Shown here: in pieces, positions 43,147-52,898 of the stretch
How positions within the stretch are numbered: the first letter of the stretch is position 1
Layout of the letters: each line of letters begins with the position of its first letter
Source of the DNA: Euschistus heros
Lineage: Eukaryota > Arthropoda > Insecta > Hemiptera > Pentatomidae
Direction of reading: 5' to 3'
Length of the DNA stretch: 64,000 bases
NCBI GenBank assembly: GCA_003667255.2
Contig: RCWM02000048.1
Coordinates: 2,678,501-2,742,500, forward strand
Position numbers and translations under genes: made by a program
Notes under the pieces: generated by a model
What the model saw: the letters and a program-made list of their open reading frames with translations, nothing else
Database searches by the model: none
What the model was told of the DNA's origin: nothing

Positions 43147-46100
43147 TATCATCCGAGTGGAGCGAGGGGTAAGGTGTCTGGTGGACACCGGGAGCTCCAG
43201 CACCATCCTGAGTCGGCGAGCGGCGGAGCGTTTGAGTGGCTGCAATGGAGCACTCCAGGTAAGGGTATGTTCTTGTAACTTAATTACTCTGGGTGGCCCT
43301 TGTACCATTGAGGGGGAGATCGAGATGGATTTAGGGAAATGGTCGGACAGAGGGGGAAAACTAGTGTGCCATGTAATGGGGGAAATGTCCAACTCATACA
43401 ATGCCATTATAGGGTGCGATCTATTAGAAAGGGTAGGGGCCAGAGTGAGGAATAAGGAGGGAAGGTGGAGCGTTAAGATTGGGAAAAAGCAATACAGGTG
43501 TTGCTCGGTATTAAAAGGGGAGAAAGGGCAAATTGGGGTGGTAGACAGAGCGGAAGACTGGAGGGGGAAGATTTTAAGAGAGTTCGATGACATTTTCTTC
43601 AAGGAGGGCGATAGGTTGGGCGTCACGGGTAGGGCGGAGCATGAGATACCGCTGAAGGAGGAGCGGGTTACATATGTTAAAGAAAGGAGATACCCACAGG
43701 CGCTCCGCAAGCATATCCGGGAGGAGATCGAGGACCTGAAGCGACAAGGGATCGTCGTCGATAGCACTTCCCCCTACAATAGTCCGCTCTGGGCCGTGAG
43801 AAAGAAGAGTTCCCCCGGGGAGGAGAAATATAGGGTTGTCATAGACTACCGCAAACTAAACGAGAACACCCGGGACGAGAAATACCCTATCCCCAGATTC
43901 GAAGACATCTTAGATAGGTTAAGTGGGGCTAAGATATTTAGCACATTGGATCTGAAAGCCGGGTACCACCAGATCCGAATGAACCCCAGGGACCAGTGTA
44001 AGACGGCCTTCACCTTCGAGCGAGGGCACTACGAGTTCACCCGGATGCCGTTTGGGCTTAAGAACGCGCCCATTACTTTCCAGAGGATCATGGATGAGCT
44101 CCTGAGGGGTCTGGATGAAAGTATGTGCCAGATTTACATGGATGATCTCTTGGTTTTCAGTAAATCGGAGGGCGAGCATCTGGCACATCTCAGGGCGGTA
44201 TTCGGGAGAATTCGGGAATTTGGCCTGAAGCTTTCATTGGAAAAGTCGCGGCTGGGGGAAAGCGAAATTAGTTTCCTGGGGCATACGATATCGGAAGACG
44301 GTGTGAAGCCGGATAGAGGGAAAGTGGAGGCAATCGCGAGAATGGCAATTCCGCGGGACGTTAAGGGCATACGGCGGCTACTGGGTTCCCTGAATTACTA
44401 CCGTAGATTTATCCCCGAGATGGCGAGGTTCCTAGTTCCGTTAAACAACTTATTGAAGAAGGGCAGGAAAATTTTTATCACTCCGGAAATGGAAAATAAC
44501 ATCAGGCGCTGCATGGAGGAGCTGCAGAGAGAGCCGGTATTAGCCTTCCCGGACTTCAATAAGGTGTTTACCGTAACTACGGATGCGAGCGAATACGCGT
44601 TGGGGGCGGTGTTATCGCAAGAGAACGAGAAAGGGGAGAGGCCGGTAGCGTATGCGAGCCGAAGGTTGACGGACGCGGAGACGCGGTATAGTGCGTTAGA
44701 GAGGGAACTGCTCGGGATTGTATGGGCTGTGGACCACTTCCGTCCGTATATCTTTGGAAGGAAATTTAGGGTCCACACGGACCACAGACCATTACAGTGG
44801 ATTGGGAAGTTAAAAGAATCTTCCGCAAGAGTTACGCGATGGAAGGAGTTCCTCAGCCAGTACAATCTCGAGATAGTGTACAAGCCTGGGAAAGAGAACG
44901 TGGTTGCGGATTGGTTATCGCGCGCACTAATGATAAATGCCGTTGAGGGGGACGAACCGGGACCGTCGGGGGATATACGTCAGTTCCTTAGGGAGTGGAC
45001 ACCGGAGGGAGAAGGTGAGGATGAGACGCGCAGTGGTAGGGAGGATTCCCAAGAAGATGAAAGTTCCGCGGATGAGAGGCCCTCAGACATGGAAGAAGTA
45101 GATGAAATAGTAAACGATAAGAGAGATCAGATCATCTGGAAGACCAGGACTGAGGGTCTCCCAAAGGCGGACTTTTCGAAATATGGAAAAAGTAATGTCG
45201 TCACCATCTGGACGGAGCCTGGGATTAGGGAGGAGTCGATGGTGAAACTACTGCGCGGGGTGACTAAGGAGGGAAAGACGTATCACCTCTATATCGGGAA
45301 TACCACTATATGGGATAGAGTTAAGAGGCTTTGGAAGGAGGAGAAGATCGGGATCGACCGAACTTTTATTAGGTGCTTGAGGTCGGTAGAGGTGGTACAG
45401 GACGTCGGACGGCAGAAGGAGGTAACCCTATCATACCACCAGGGGAAGACGAACCACCGTGGGACACAGGAGACTCTCCAAGCATTGAAACGGAGGTATT
45501 TCTGGTGGGGCATGAAGCGGACGATCCAAGAGGTCATTGGGTCGTGCGAGGTATGCCTCACCACGAAATACGACCGCCATCCCCCAGGGTGGGTACAGGA
45601 AGAGACACCTACGGTAGTGTTCCCCTTATCGGATCTCCAAGTAGATACTTTTAAGTGGCGGGGATACCAATGGGTCACCATTTTTGATGTATTTAGCAAA
45701 TTGGCCCTAGCTCATCTCGTACAGGCTAAATCGGCGGAGGCGATATTGGGGGCGTTGAGAGCCTGGTTTAGGGCGTACGGGATCCCGGATCGCATCACGT
45801 CGGACGGGGGTCTTGAATTTGACAACGCGCGGGTTAGGGCGGAGGCCAAGGAGTTGGATATTATATGGCACATTAATACCCCAGGGCATTCCAAGGGCAG
45901 AGGGGGGATTGAGAGGCTTCATGGGACCCTTAGTGACCACCTGCGAATCTATCAAGTAGAGAAGGGACTAGAACCGGACATCGCGATGGAAAAGGCGGTT
46001 GCCGCGTATAACGGTTCCATCCACAGCTCGACGGGATATTCGCCGGTGGAAATTATCTTTGGGCTCCGGGAGCGACGCCGAGACTTCCGCGACACCGTAG

Positions 46101-46444
46101 TGGGGGAAGAACTGGTAAATTCCATCGCTAACCGTCGGTGGGCATTCGGTAAGTTATGGGGAAAAGCGCGTGAGCGCATAGTCAAGGAGAAGAAGCAACG
46201 GATTGAGAGGGAGAACGTGAGAGTACGGGATGTTGCGGGAAAAATCAAAATCGGAATGGTCGTGTATAGAAAAAAGAGTACGAACCGAGGGAAAGAGGTT
46301 TGTAGGTATGAAGGGCCATTCCGGGTAATTTGTATAAGGGAGCACAATGTGGTGACGTTGGAGAGCGTCAAAGAGCCGCGGAAGCGGAGAAACGTGCATG
46401 TGGAGCAATTAAAAATCCCTATTGAGGAACAGTTTATGCCCTGA
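43076..46444 (+). CDS. pol: Pol: protease, RT, RNase H, integrase
   Basis: Open from the gag stop to TGA 46442-46444, about 1122 codons, without a convincing start codon near its beginning, so expression probably depends on gag. Protease: CLVDTGSSSTILSRRAAERL. RT: PLWAVRKKS, FSTLDLKAGYHQIRMNP, FTRMPFGLKNAPITFQRIMD and CQIYMDDLLVFSKS (YMDD). RNase H: VTTDASEYALGAVLSQENEK, RYSALERELLGIVWAVDHFR, VHTDHRPLQWI. Integrase: HQGKTNHRGTQETL, CEVCLTTKYDRHP (HHCC), LQVDTFKW, TSDGGLEFDN and GGIERLHGTL, with the Glu exactly 35 residues after the second Asp. A GPF/Y-type end (RYEGPFRVICIREHNVVTLE) closes it. All catalytic residues are present. Confidence 0.92.
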   Translation, partial: GGCQRRGDRILEVNNVRARSGGLPIIRVERGVRCLVDTGSSSTILSRRAAERLSGCNGALQVRVCSCNLITLGGPCTIEGEIEMDLGKWSDRGGKLVCHVMGEMSNSYNAIIGCDLLERVGARVRNKEGRWSVKIGKKQYRCCSVLKGEKGQIGVVDRAEDWRGKILREFDDIFFKEGDRLGVTGRAEHEIPLKEERVTYVKERRYPQALRKHIREEIEDLKRQGIVVDSTSPYNSPLWAVRKKSSPGEEKYRVVIDYRKLNENTRDEKYPIPRFEDILDRLSGAKIFSTLDLKAGYHQIRMNPRDQCKTAFTFERGHYEFTRMPFGLKNAPITFQRIMDELLRGLDESMCQIYMDDLLVFSKSEGEHLAHLRAVFGRIREFGLKLSLEKSRLGESEISFLGHTISEDGVKPDRGKVEAIARMAIPRDVKGIRRLLGSLNYYRRFIPEMARFLVPLNNLLKKGRKIFITPEMENNIRRCMEELQREPVLAFPDFNKVFTVTTDASEYALGAVLSQENEKGERPVAYASRRLTDAETRYSALERELLGIVWAVDHFRPYIFGRKFRVHTDHRPLQWIGKLKESSARVTRWKEFLSQYNLEIVYKPGKENVVADWLSRALMINAVEGDEPGPSGDIRQFLREWTPEGEGEDETRSGREDSQEDESSADERPSDMEEVDEIVNDKRDQIIWKTRTEGLPKADFSKYGKSNVVTIWTEPGIREESMVKLLRGVTKEGKTYHLYIGNTTIWDRVKRLWKEEKIGIDRTFIRCLRSVEVVQDVGRQKEVTLSYHQGKTNHRGTQETLQALKRRYFWWGMKRTIQEVIGSCEVCLTTKYDRHPPGWVQEETPTVVFPLSDLQVDTFKWRGYQWVTIFDVFSKLALAHLVQAKSAEAILGALRAWFRAYGIPDRITSDGGLEFDNARVRAEAKELDIIWHINTPGHSKGRGGIERLHGTLSDHLRIYQVEKGLEPDIAMEKAVAAYNGSIHSSTGYSPVEIIFGLRERRRDFRDTVVGEELVNSIANRRWAFGKLWGKARERIVKEKKQRIERENVRVRDVAGKIKIGMVVYRKKSTNRGKEVCRYEGPFRVICIREHNVVTLESVKEPRKRRNVHVEQLKIPIEEQFMP

Positions 46445-47048
46445 TCTGTGAGTGGTCCGTTGCCAGCAACGGAAGAAGAATTTTATTTTTTCTTTGTAAT
46501 TTTTTTTTTTGTGTTTTGTCGTTTTGCAGAAAAATGTTTTTTTTTGAGATTTGGAGCAAAGTTTGTTTATGTAAAATTAATTTTATTTTATGTATATTGT
46601 AGAGGTAATGTGAAATTGTAAATAAGTGAAAAGAGATATATTATTTTTGTACATAGGAAATTTTAGTTTTTTTATTTGTGTATGTGTGTGAGTACGTTTT
46701 TATTTTATTTTTTTTTTTTTTGGATAAGTGGTTAGTTGTAAGTTAGTTTTAAGTATTGTTTTTATGATGTAAATAGAGTTTTACTGTTGTACTATGTCAG
46801 GTTAAGGATTATAGAGTAAAGTTTCTTTTGTTGTATTATCAGGTGGACTTTGTATCATAGAGAATTAAGACAGTGTATTTAAAATATGGATAGAATTAGT
46901 TGGTAGAAGTATGGACGGGATAGGATTGGGGTGATTATGTACCGCTACCTGCTTCGGCCTTTGACCATGAGGGGATGAGTCTCTGGACTCCTTAATACCG
47001 TATTGGTTATTACCCAATATTAGAGTTTATGAAAGATGGTCATAAACT
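46445..47048 (+). other. 3' untranslated region of the intact Gypsy element
   Basis: About 600 T-rich bases between pol and the polypurine tract. No env ORF. Confidence 0.7.
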
Positions 47049-47058
47049 GGAGGGGGGA
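47049..47058 (+). promoter_or_regulatory. Polypurine tract of the intact Gypsy element
   Basis: GGAGGGGGGA ends directly at the AGTCAAGG start of the 3' LTR. Confidence 0.75.
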
Positions 47059-47239
47059 AGTCAAGGACCGAAGCAGGCTAGTATTAGCCTTAATCCTATC
47101 ACTAGTCATAACAAACACTGTACCTGTATAAATAAAGCTGCCTCAGAGCAATAAATCAGTTATATTCTAACAGTCATACTGCGTTGTTCTTCACCCTTTT
47201 ATTTCTTTTTTTTAAGTTATTTTTCGTCAGCTTATTTAA

Positions 47240-47241
<2 letters not shown>
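47059..47241 (+). repeat. 3' LTR of the intact Gypsy element
   Basis: 183 bp, no difference seen from 41624-41806. Followed by the TATA duplication (47242-47245). Confidence 0.95.

Positions 47242-47301
<60 letters not shown>
47242..47301. repeat. (TA)n microsatellite right of the Gypsy insertion
   Basis: About 29 TA units. With 41610-41623 it probably formed one tract before the insertion. Confidence 0.85.
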
Positions 47302-47307
<6 letters not shown>

Positions 47308-47389
47308 TTGTAAGTAAATTTGGGTAATCTGTTAGTCCTAAAATATAATCAGTTGCTTTTAGTACTGCCAGTTTTTTCGGCTTGATTAT

Positions 47390-47809
47390 TCTAGCAGTTC
47401 TGTCTCAGTTTGTGGGAAATTTCGTTAAGTTCAGTCGTAAAGTTACATCCTACTTTGTCTTGTTGTTTAATTCCGTCTGTGTATATGTCCATTTTATCAG
47501 TTTCTAAAGCAGATTCTACTAGTTCGTCCATGTATTGTAAAAGTTTTGCGTGTACTGCGGGGTGTAAACGTTGTTCTGTAGTTAGTTCACGTTCGATATT
47601 GTCATAGTTTGTCTTTGTCTCCAATCGTGTGTTTTTTTATTTTATATATTGTAGTCAGTTCAGTAATTTTATAATTTATAGGTAGTGTACATGCTAGTAC
47701 ACAAGCAGCATCGTAAGAGACCGTTTTGAAGGCTTTGCAAATTCTTAATGCCATTAACCTTTGTACCCTTTGTAATTTTGTGAGATTAGCCTGTTTCTTA
47801 TGAGGTTAG

Positions 47810-47812
<3 letters not shown>
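47390..47812 (-). pseudogene. R1/I-type LINE C-terminal fragment with RNase H start
   Basis: Upper part: KLQRVQRLMALRICKAFKTV and SYDAACVLACTLPINYKI, the block after the RT of R1- and I-related LINEs (QRxMALRxCxAYRTVSxDAxxVLA). After a shift comes MDIYTDGIKQQDKVGCNF, the start of an RNase H domain. The rest is missing. Confidence 0.6.
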
Positions 47813-47897
<85 letters not shown>

Positions 47898-47904
47898 CAT
47901 ATGT
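47813..47904. repeat. (TA)n microsatellite with a few TATG interruptions
   Basis: About 90 bases of TA repeats broken by TATATG variants near 47861 and 47884. Confidence 0.85.
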
Positions 47905-48029
47905 TATTAGAAAAACTCGATAACTCGAAAAAAACATTTTTGTGAACCCGATATCTCAAAAGACCACCCTCCAACTTCGACTTATCGAGTTTTGATTGTA
48001 TATCAAAATAAGTGTTTATCCTACAATGC

Positions 48030-48247
48030 TATAACCGGTTGCTATGTATGGGAGTGAGACATGGTCATTGACACAACATAAAGAAAGACTACTAAACATG
48101 TTAGAAATTAAAATCCTCCAAAAAATATATGTTCCAATTAAAGCAGACGGAATCATTGGCGGATGAAAACCAATGAAGAGCTTAAGAATCTACATTTAGC
48201 CCCAGAAATTAAAGCCAATATAAAGAGGGACTGAATAAAATGGCTAG
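48030..48247 (+). pseudogene. LINE RT thumb/C-terminal fragment
   Basis: MYGSETWSLTQHKERLLNML followed by EIKILQKIYVPIKADG matches the YGSExW...ExxLxxxExxxLxKI block of insect LINEs. It ends at the 3' microsatellite of the CR1-group LINE, which may have inserted into it. Confidence 0.6.
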
Positions 48248-48251
48248 AGAA

Positions 48252-48277
48252 TGTAGAATAGAATAGAATAGAATAGA
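48252..48277 (-). repeat. 3' terminal (ATTCT)n of the CR1-group LINE
   Basis: About five units of a pentamer at the 3' end of the element in place of a poly(A). Confidence 0.7.
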
Positions 48278-48692
48278 AAGAAAACTTTATTCTGGGACAA
48301 AGTCCCTTAAGAATAACATTGAATATCACAAAGTAAGATCATAACTGGCCGAGAGGCTTTTAAAAATAAAACAACTTAGGTAAAATTAAATACAAATAGG
48401 TATGAAAAAAAAAAATACAGAGAAAAACTAGAGAAAGAAAAAAACTATTAATAAAAAGAGAGTGAAAAGATAAATATACAAAAAAGAGGTTAATATTGTA
48501 AACAAAATTGCAGAAGAGAAAAAAAACAAACAGAAACTTAAAGAAAAATAAAAGATAGAAAATCCAAAATTAGCATTACAAGAAATCAAAACATTATCAT
48601 AGTTAAACTATAATTTTTTGCTAATGTTTTATGTCTGATGGTATTAATAAATAAATTAGACAATTACATACATAGTACATATATCCTTATAA

Positions 48693-51050
48693 TTAGAGAG
48701 CGTCGGGTTGGAGGGAAAGAAGATGGTGAAAGAGTAGTGTTTTGAATGTTCCAAGGGAGGAAGCATTGCGGATACAGGGGGGGAGGGAATTCCAAAGATT
48801 AGAGGATCGAACAAGGAAGGAACGTTGGAATGCAGTACTTCTGTGGGATGGAGTATAGAGATCGGAAAGACGAGATCTTGTATGCAGTGATTTGATAGCA
48901 GACTTGAATTTCAGGTTACTGTAAATAAAGGGAGGGTGACGGGTGTTGATAACTTGGAATAGGTAGGAGCCTAGAAAGTATTTTCTGCGGAAGGAGGGGA
49001 AAAGCCAATTTAACTCAGTATAGAGATGCGAAACATGGGAACGTCTCGATGTTCCGAAGACAAACCTAATGAAGCAATTCATGATGCGTTTTAATCTGTC
49101 CTCAAGAACCATCGAGAGCCCGTCATATATCACGCAACCATAGTCAAATTGGGGGAAGATAAGGGAGGATACTAGAAGTTTGCGTGTGGGTAGGGGAAGG
49201 AGGTGACGGGAGCGGTGAAATAGTTTTAGGATACCGATTGACCTTCGGGAGATTTGTGCAATATGGGATTTCCAGGAGAGGGTTTGATCAATGGTTAAGC
49301 CTAAATTTTTAACAGAGGAATGGAAAGTTATTGGATGACCATTAAGGAATAATGTGGGAAAGTTGGCATTTGAATGGAGAAGGGAGTGTGATCCTATGGC
49401 AATTGCTTGAGTTTTAGCTGCGTTTAACGTTAATTTGTTCAGATTTGCCCAGGCACAGGTTTCGTCTAGGTCTTCCTGAATTTTGGCAAACGCAGCTAAC
49501 ATTTCGGATGGAGGAAAGGAGAAGTAAATTTGGAAGTCATCGGCATAAAGATGGTGGGAACAATGGTGAATTGAATGGGGAAGATCATTGATGTAGGAAT
49601 TAAACAGTAGAGGGGAAATGCTCGAACCTTGAGCTACTCCTGACTGTAGAGTGAGGAAAGAGGATAGGCCTTGGTTAGCAGTGACAACTGCTTGGGTGCG
49701 GTCGGAAAGGAAAGATTGAAACCAAAGGAGGGAGCTGTGGGAAAAGTTCAATGATTTCAATTTGGAAAAAAGGATATTATGGTCTAAGGAATCGAATGCT
49801 TTAGAGAAATCAAGGAGGATCAGGATGGTCAGTTCTTTTTTGTCCATCGCTGTTTGGATGTCAGTGATAATTTTAATGAGTGCGGATTGTGTTGAGAAGC
49901 CGGAACGGAAACCAGATTGGAAGGGATCGAGTAACTTGGAATGTTCTAGGAAATTGGAAATTTGGGATTGCACCAATCTTTCTAGGGGCTTAGAAAGGTT
50001 GGAAAGTATGGATATAGGGCGGTAGTCCTTTGGGGATATAGGGTTTGGGTTCTTGTTGATGGGATGAATTAAGGCCTTTTTCCAGGAAGTGGGAAATACT
50101 GAGTTTTGAAGGGAAAAATTGTATATAAAGAGGAGAACCGGAAGGATTTCAGGAAGGCATAATTTCAATAATTTAACAGGAATGTTGTCTATACCAGATG
50201 AGTTGGATTGAGACTTCATAATGGAGGTAATTAGATCAGAGGGGGTGATATAAGAAAAGTAAAAATTATTGTCGTTAAATGCTGGCGGAGGTAAGGACTG
50301 GGAGGGTCGAGAAGGGGCAGATGAAGTGGAAGAAACGAAATAGGAGTTTAACTCATCCGGAGTGACAGGAAGGTCTCCCGAGGGAGAGGAACTAGGAGGA
50401 TCACACAAGGAAAGTTTGCGGAGGAGCAGCCATTTGGATTTAGGATCGGGTGCAGATGAAAGGGCTTCGTGGAAGAAATTGGATTTACTTCGCCGGATCG
50501 TGGATTGAGTTAAATTTCTAATAAACTTAAACGCTTGATAGTCATCTTCAATCCTTGTTCGCCTGAAGCGTCTCCGGGCAGCCTCGCGTCTTCTTTGTAA
50601 ATCTTTAATGTGTTGGTTCATCCAAGGAGCAGGGCGACGCCGGCGAAATGTTGAGGTTTTAAGAGGAGCATGGGTATCAAGGATAGATAGGAGATTGGTG
50701 GTGAGTAATTCAACCATGGTATCAATTGAGGAGCAGGAGTAAATTGGATTCCAATCTATGGCTTCGAGATCGGATAAAATCATATCTCGGGAGAGGGAGT
50801 CTATGTTACGGAAGGATATTGTTTTAGGAAGGAAACGAGGTGTTGGGATATCATATGATATTTGTATCAGGTCATGAGAGGATAGGAATGAAACAGGTCG
50901 TTGACTTGAGGAAAGAAGATTTTTTTTTGGAGAATCTATGACATGCAGGTCCAACCATGTGTCGGACCCGCGGGAGTGGTGGGTGGTATTGAATGGTACA
51001 ATGAAAAGGTGGAGGGAAAAAAAAAAGGTTTTCAAGGTAGATTTTGTCAT
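48693..51050 (-). CDS. CR1-group LINE ORF2: end of endonuclease and full reverse transcriptase
   Basis: A 785-codon open frame; the listed Met is not the true start, because the endonuclease precedes it in another frame. It begins with the last endonuclease blocks (HHSRGSDTWLDLHVID; SSHDLIQISYD). RT: DYRPISILSNLSKPLERLVQ, QSGFRSGFSTQSALIKII, LILLDFSKAFDSLDHNILFS (motif A), GVAQGSSISPLLFNSYINDL, HLYADDFQIYFSF (catalytic YADD) and VKNLGLTIDQTLSWKSHI. C-terminus: RSSNLWNSLPPCIRNASSLG and FKTLLFHHLLSLQ, as in CR1/Jockey elements. All RT catalytic residues are present. Confidence 0.88.
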   Translation of the reverse strand: MTKSTLKTFFFSLHLFIVPFNTTHHSRGSDTWLDLHVIDSPKKNLLSSSQRPVSFLSSHDLIQISYDIPTPRFLPKTISFRNIDSLSRDMILSDLEAIDWNPIYSCSSIDTMVELLTTNLLSILDTHAPLKTSTFRRRRPAPWMNQHIKDLQRRREAARRRFRRTRIEDDYQAFKFIRNLTQSTIRRSKSNFFHEALSSAPDPKSKWLLLRKLSLCDPPSSSPSGDLPVTPDELNSYFVSSTSSAPSRPSQSLPPPAFNDNNFYFSYITPSDLITSIMKSQSNSSGIDNIPVKLLKLCLPEILPVLLFIYNFSLQNSVFPTSWKKALIHPINKNPNPISPKDYRPISILSNLSKPLERLVQSQISNFLEHSKLLDPFQSGFRSGFSTQSALIKIITDIQTAMDKKELTILILLDFSKAFDSLDHNILFSKLKSLNFSHSSLLWFQSFLSDRTQAVVTANQGLSSFLTLQSGVAQGSSISPLLFNSYINDLPHSIHHCSHHLYADDFQIYFSFPPSEMLAAFAKIQEDLDETCAWANLNKLTLNAAKTQAIAIGSHSLLHSNANFPTLFLNGHPITFHSSVKNLGLTIDQTLSWKSHIAQISRRSIGILKLFHRSRHLLPLPTRKLLVSSLIFPQFDYGCVIYDGLSMVLEDRLKRIMNCFIRFVFGTSRRSHVSHLYTELNWLFPSFRRKYFLGSYLFQVINTRHPPFIYSNLKFKSAIKSLHTRSRLSDLYTPSHRSTAFQRSFLVRSSNLWNSLPPCIRNASSLGTFKTLLFHHLLSLQPDAL

Positions 51051-51510
51051 AGGAGTCAGACAGGAGATTGGTATTTAGGTCACCGGAGATGATTATATTG
51101 GAGTAGAGAGGGACATAGTGGTAAAGGTTAGATTCGAATGATTGGTCAAAAGGAACATGTGGAGGACGGTAAACCACTACATACAGGAGAGGATGGGCAT
51201 TAATGGATATTTCAACAAATAAGGACTCAATGTTAGGGACATTTGAAGGAGGTGAATGAAAAAGGACTCGAGACTTCAGGCAATCATGGACGTATAGCGC
51301 CACTCCACCATCGGTCCGGTTAACCCGGTCATGACGAATGATGGAGTAGTTAGGGAGAGAAACCGAGGAAGAAGGTATGTAGGGTTTAAGCCAGGTTTCA
51401 GAGACTGCAATGATGTGGTAAAAATTTTGGGTGAAAAATTCTAGGAACTCATCGTAATGGGCTGGTAGGGATTGTGAGTTTATGTGACAGGCGGTTAGGA
51501 TGTTAGTCAT
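50995..51510 (-). pseudogene. CR1-group LINE ORF2: APE endonuclease, frame lost at A10
   Basis: From ATG 51510: TACHINSQSLPAHYDEFLEF (N motif), IIAVSETWLKPYIPSSS (catalytic Glu), RTDGGVALYVHD, LYVVVYRPPHVPFDQSFESN and NIIISGDLNTNLLSDSYDKI (GDxNxN). The plus-strand run of ten A (51017-51026) then shifts the frame relative to the RT ORF. One base restores agreement between the two parts, so this could be a single open ORF2 of about 940 codons if the run length is a sequencing error. Confidence 0.8.
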
Positions 51511-51988
51511 AATGGGAAGGAGTTAGGGAAACATAGGACAGTAGGTAAAAGGATGACGCTGATAATGAGAAACAGTAGTAAACGCTAAGAAGAAAAAATA
51601 CATATCGATAATAAGAACAAAGTAAAATGATATATACAAAGTATATATAGAAGTAGAAATATTTATAATAATGGAAAATAAAAGTAGTAGCAGGTGAATA
51701 TATAAGGATAGTATAGAACGAAAGGGCGATGAGTTGGTTAAGAAGAGATGAGAAAAAAATAAATAAATAAAATAAAAGATAAAGATACATAAACAAGTGA
51801 AAATAGTAAAGGAAAATGAGCGTTAACTGATTAAAAGTAATATCATGGTGACACCAATAAATTAAAAACTGAAAACTAATCTGGCAAGGACAAATAATGG
51901 AAAAACAAAAAAAAATAACGAGTACACTGGTTTCATTAGCAAAGGGTGTTGACCAAGGAAGTGCAGCTAGGAAAAGAATTCCTGAAGG

Positions 51989-52603
51989 TCAGGCGAAGAC
52001 ATCCAGGTCCTGAGGCTGGTCTATGAAGATTACTGGATGGCCGTCTTCTTTACGGCACCGCACACGCCCTCCCGAGAACCAAACATATTTTAATTTCCCG
52101 GCTGATCTCTTCTGACGGGCGAGCCAATACAGATGCCTGTTGGTCGGGGTCATCTCCTCGCTAAGATATATCCGGTGGGAGTCATTCTCCTGCCAGCCGA
52201 TATCGCGCATCGAGAAGTCCCTCTTGACTTTTCTCCTCTGTATTAGATCGTCCCTCAGAGATTGCCTGACGAATCGTGCGATTACAGGCGGTGGTCGCGC
52301 ATCATCCTTCCTGGGCCTCCGGCGCTCCACTAGGTCGAGATCCTCTATGTTAAGTTTGATGCCGAGACCAGCACCAATACTTGTAACCAATGCCGTGGGG
52401 GTCTCTCCTGGGCGCACCGGGATGCCCCGAATTTCCATTGATTTATTCAAAAGTCCCTGTTCTGCCTTATTTATCCTGATTTCGAGCAGGCCAACTTTTG
52501 ATTTTAAATTACGATTCTCATCGACCAACTCTTCAATACGTTTTGTCTGCCCCTCTAGATGAGCTTCGATTTTTGCTAGTCTCTCACTCAATTCGAAACT
52601 CAA
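51989..52603 (-). CDS. CR1-group LINE ORF1: coiled coil and FP25K-like domain
   Basis: 204 codons: a coiled coil (LAKIEAHLEGQTKRIEELVD) and then MEIRGIPVRPGETPTALVTS, GAGLGIKLNIEDLDLVERRR, PPVIARFVRQSLRDDLIQRR and LYWLARQKRSAGKLKYVWFS. The layout matches the baculovirus FP25K-like domain and the copy at 25941-26369. The true N-terminus is the PHD-type finger at 52898, joined through a frame change near 52700. Stop 478 bases before ORF2. Confidence 0.75.
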   Translation of the reverse strand: MSFELSERLAKIEAHLEGQTKRIEELVDENRNLKSKVGLLEIRINKAEQGLLNKSMEIRGIPVRPGETPTALVTSIGAGLGIKLNIEDLDLVERRRPRKDDARPPPVIARFVRQSLRDDLIQRRKVKRDFSMRDIGWQENDSHRIYLSEEMTPTNRHLYWLARQKRSAGKLKYVWFSGGRVRCRKEDGHPVIFIDQPQDLDVFA

Positions 52604-52658
52604 GTCACCGTATTTATCAAGTGAGGTTTTAAGGGATTTAACTTCCTCGTTTACAGTA

Positions 52659-52898
52659 TTAACAGCAGCTAGTATCTCGGAACCGGATGGCTCCGAGGGT
52701 TTTTTCTGTGCTTGAATTTACCTTTTTAGTGTCACAAATGTGACAAAACCATGGTTTTTTGGAGTTTTTCACCGCTTCAATGTCTTTGTCTAATAGGTTA
52801 AAACATCTGCCGTGGAAAATCCCTTTACATTTAGAGCAAAGTAAACTATTTTTTTCGTCTCTGGAAATTGAATTTTCACACTTCGCGCATTGAACCAT
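52659..52898 (-). pseudogene. CR1-group LINE ORF1: N-terminal PHD-type finger
   Basis: MVQCAKCENSISRDEKNSLL, CSKCKGIFHGRCF and PWFCHICDTKK give the C-x2-C, C-x2-C, H-x2-C, C-x2-C order of a PHD finger. The reading frame leaves the ORF1 frame near a T6 run at about 52698-52703. Function by family: protein or nucleic acid binding, not shown here. Confidence 0.7.

Larger units (their letters stand above)
41624..47241 (+). mobile_element. Intact-looking Ty3/Gypsy retrotransposon, 5.6 kb
   Basis: Two 183-bp LTRs (AGTCAAGG...TTTAACT) look identical base for base, which indicates a recent insertion. PBS, gag (391 codons), a single TGA, pol (open to 46444) and a polypurine tract are in place, and TATA flanks both sides. 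No env follows pol. GC content is clearly higher than in the surroundings. A relative is at 61903-64000 on the minus strand. Confidence 0.9.

Noticed and set aside
43084..46408. Antisense open frames across the intact Gypsy element
   Set aside because: Shadows of GC-rich coding sequence on the other strand; no domains.
52140..52562. Plus-strand 140-codon ORF
   Set aside because: Shadow of the LINE ORF1 on the minus strand.
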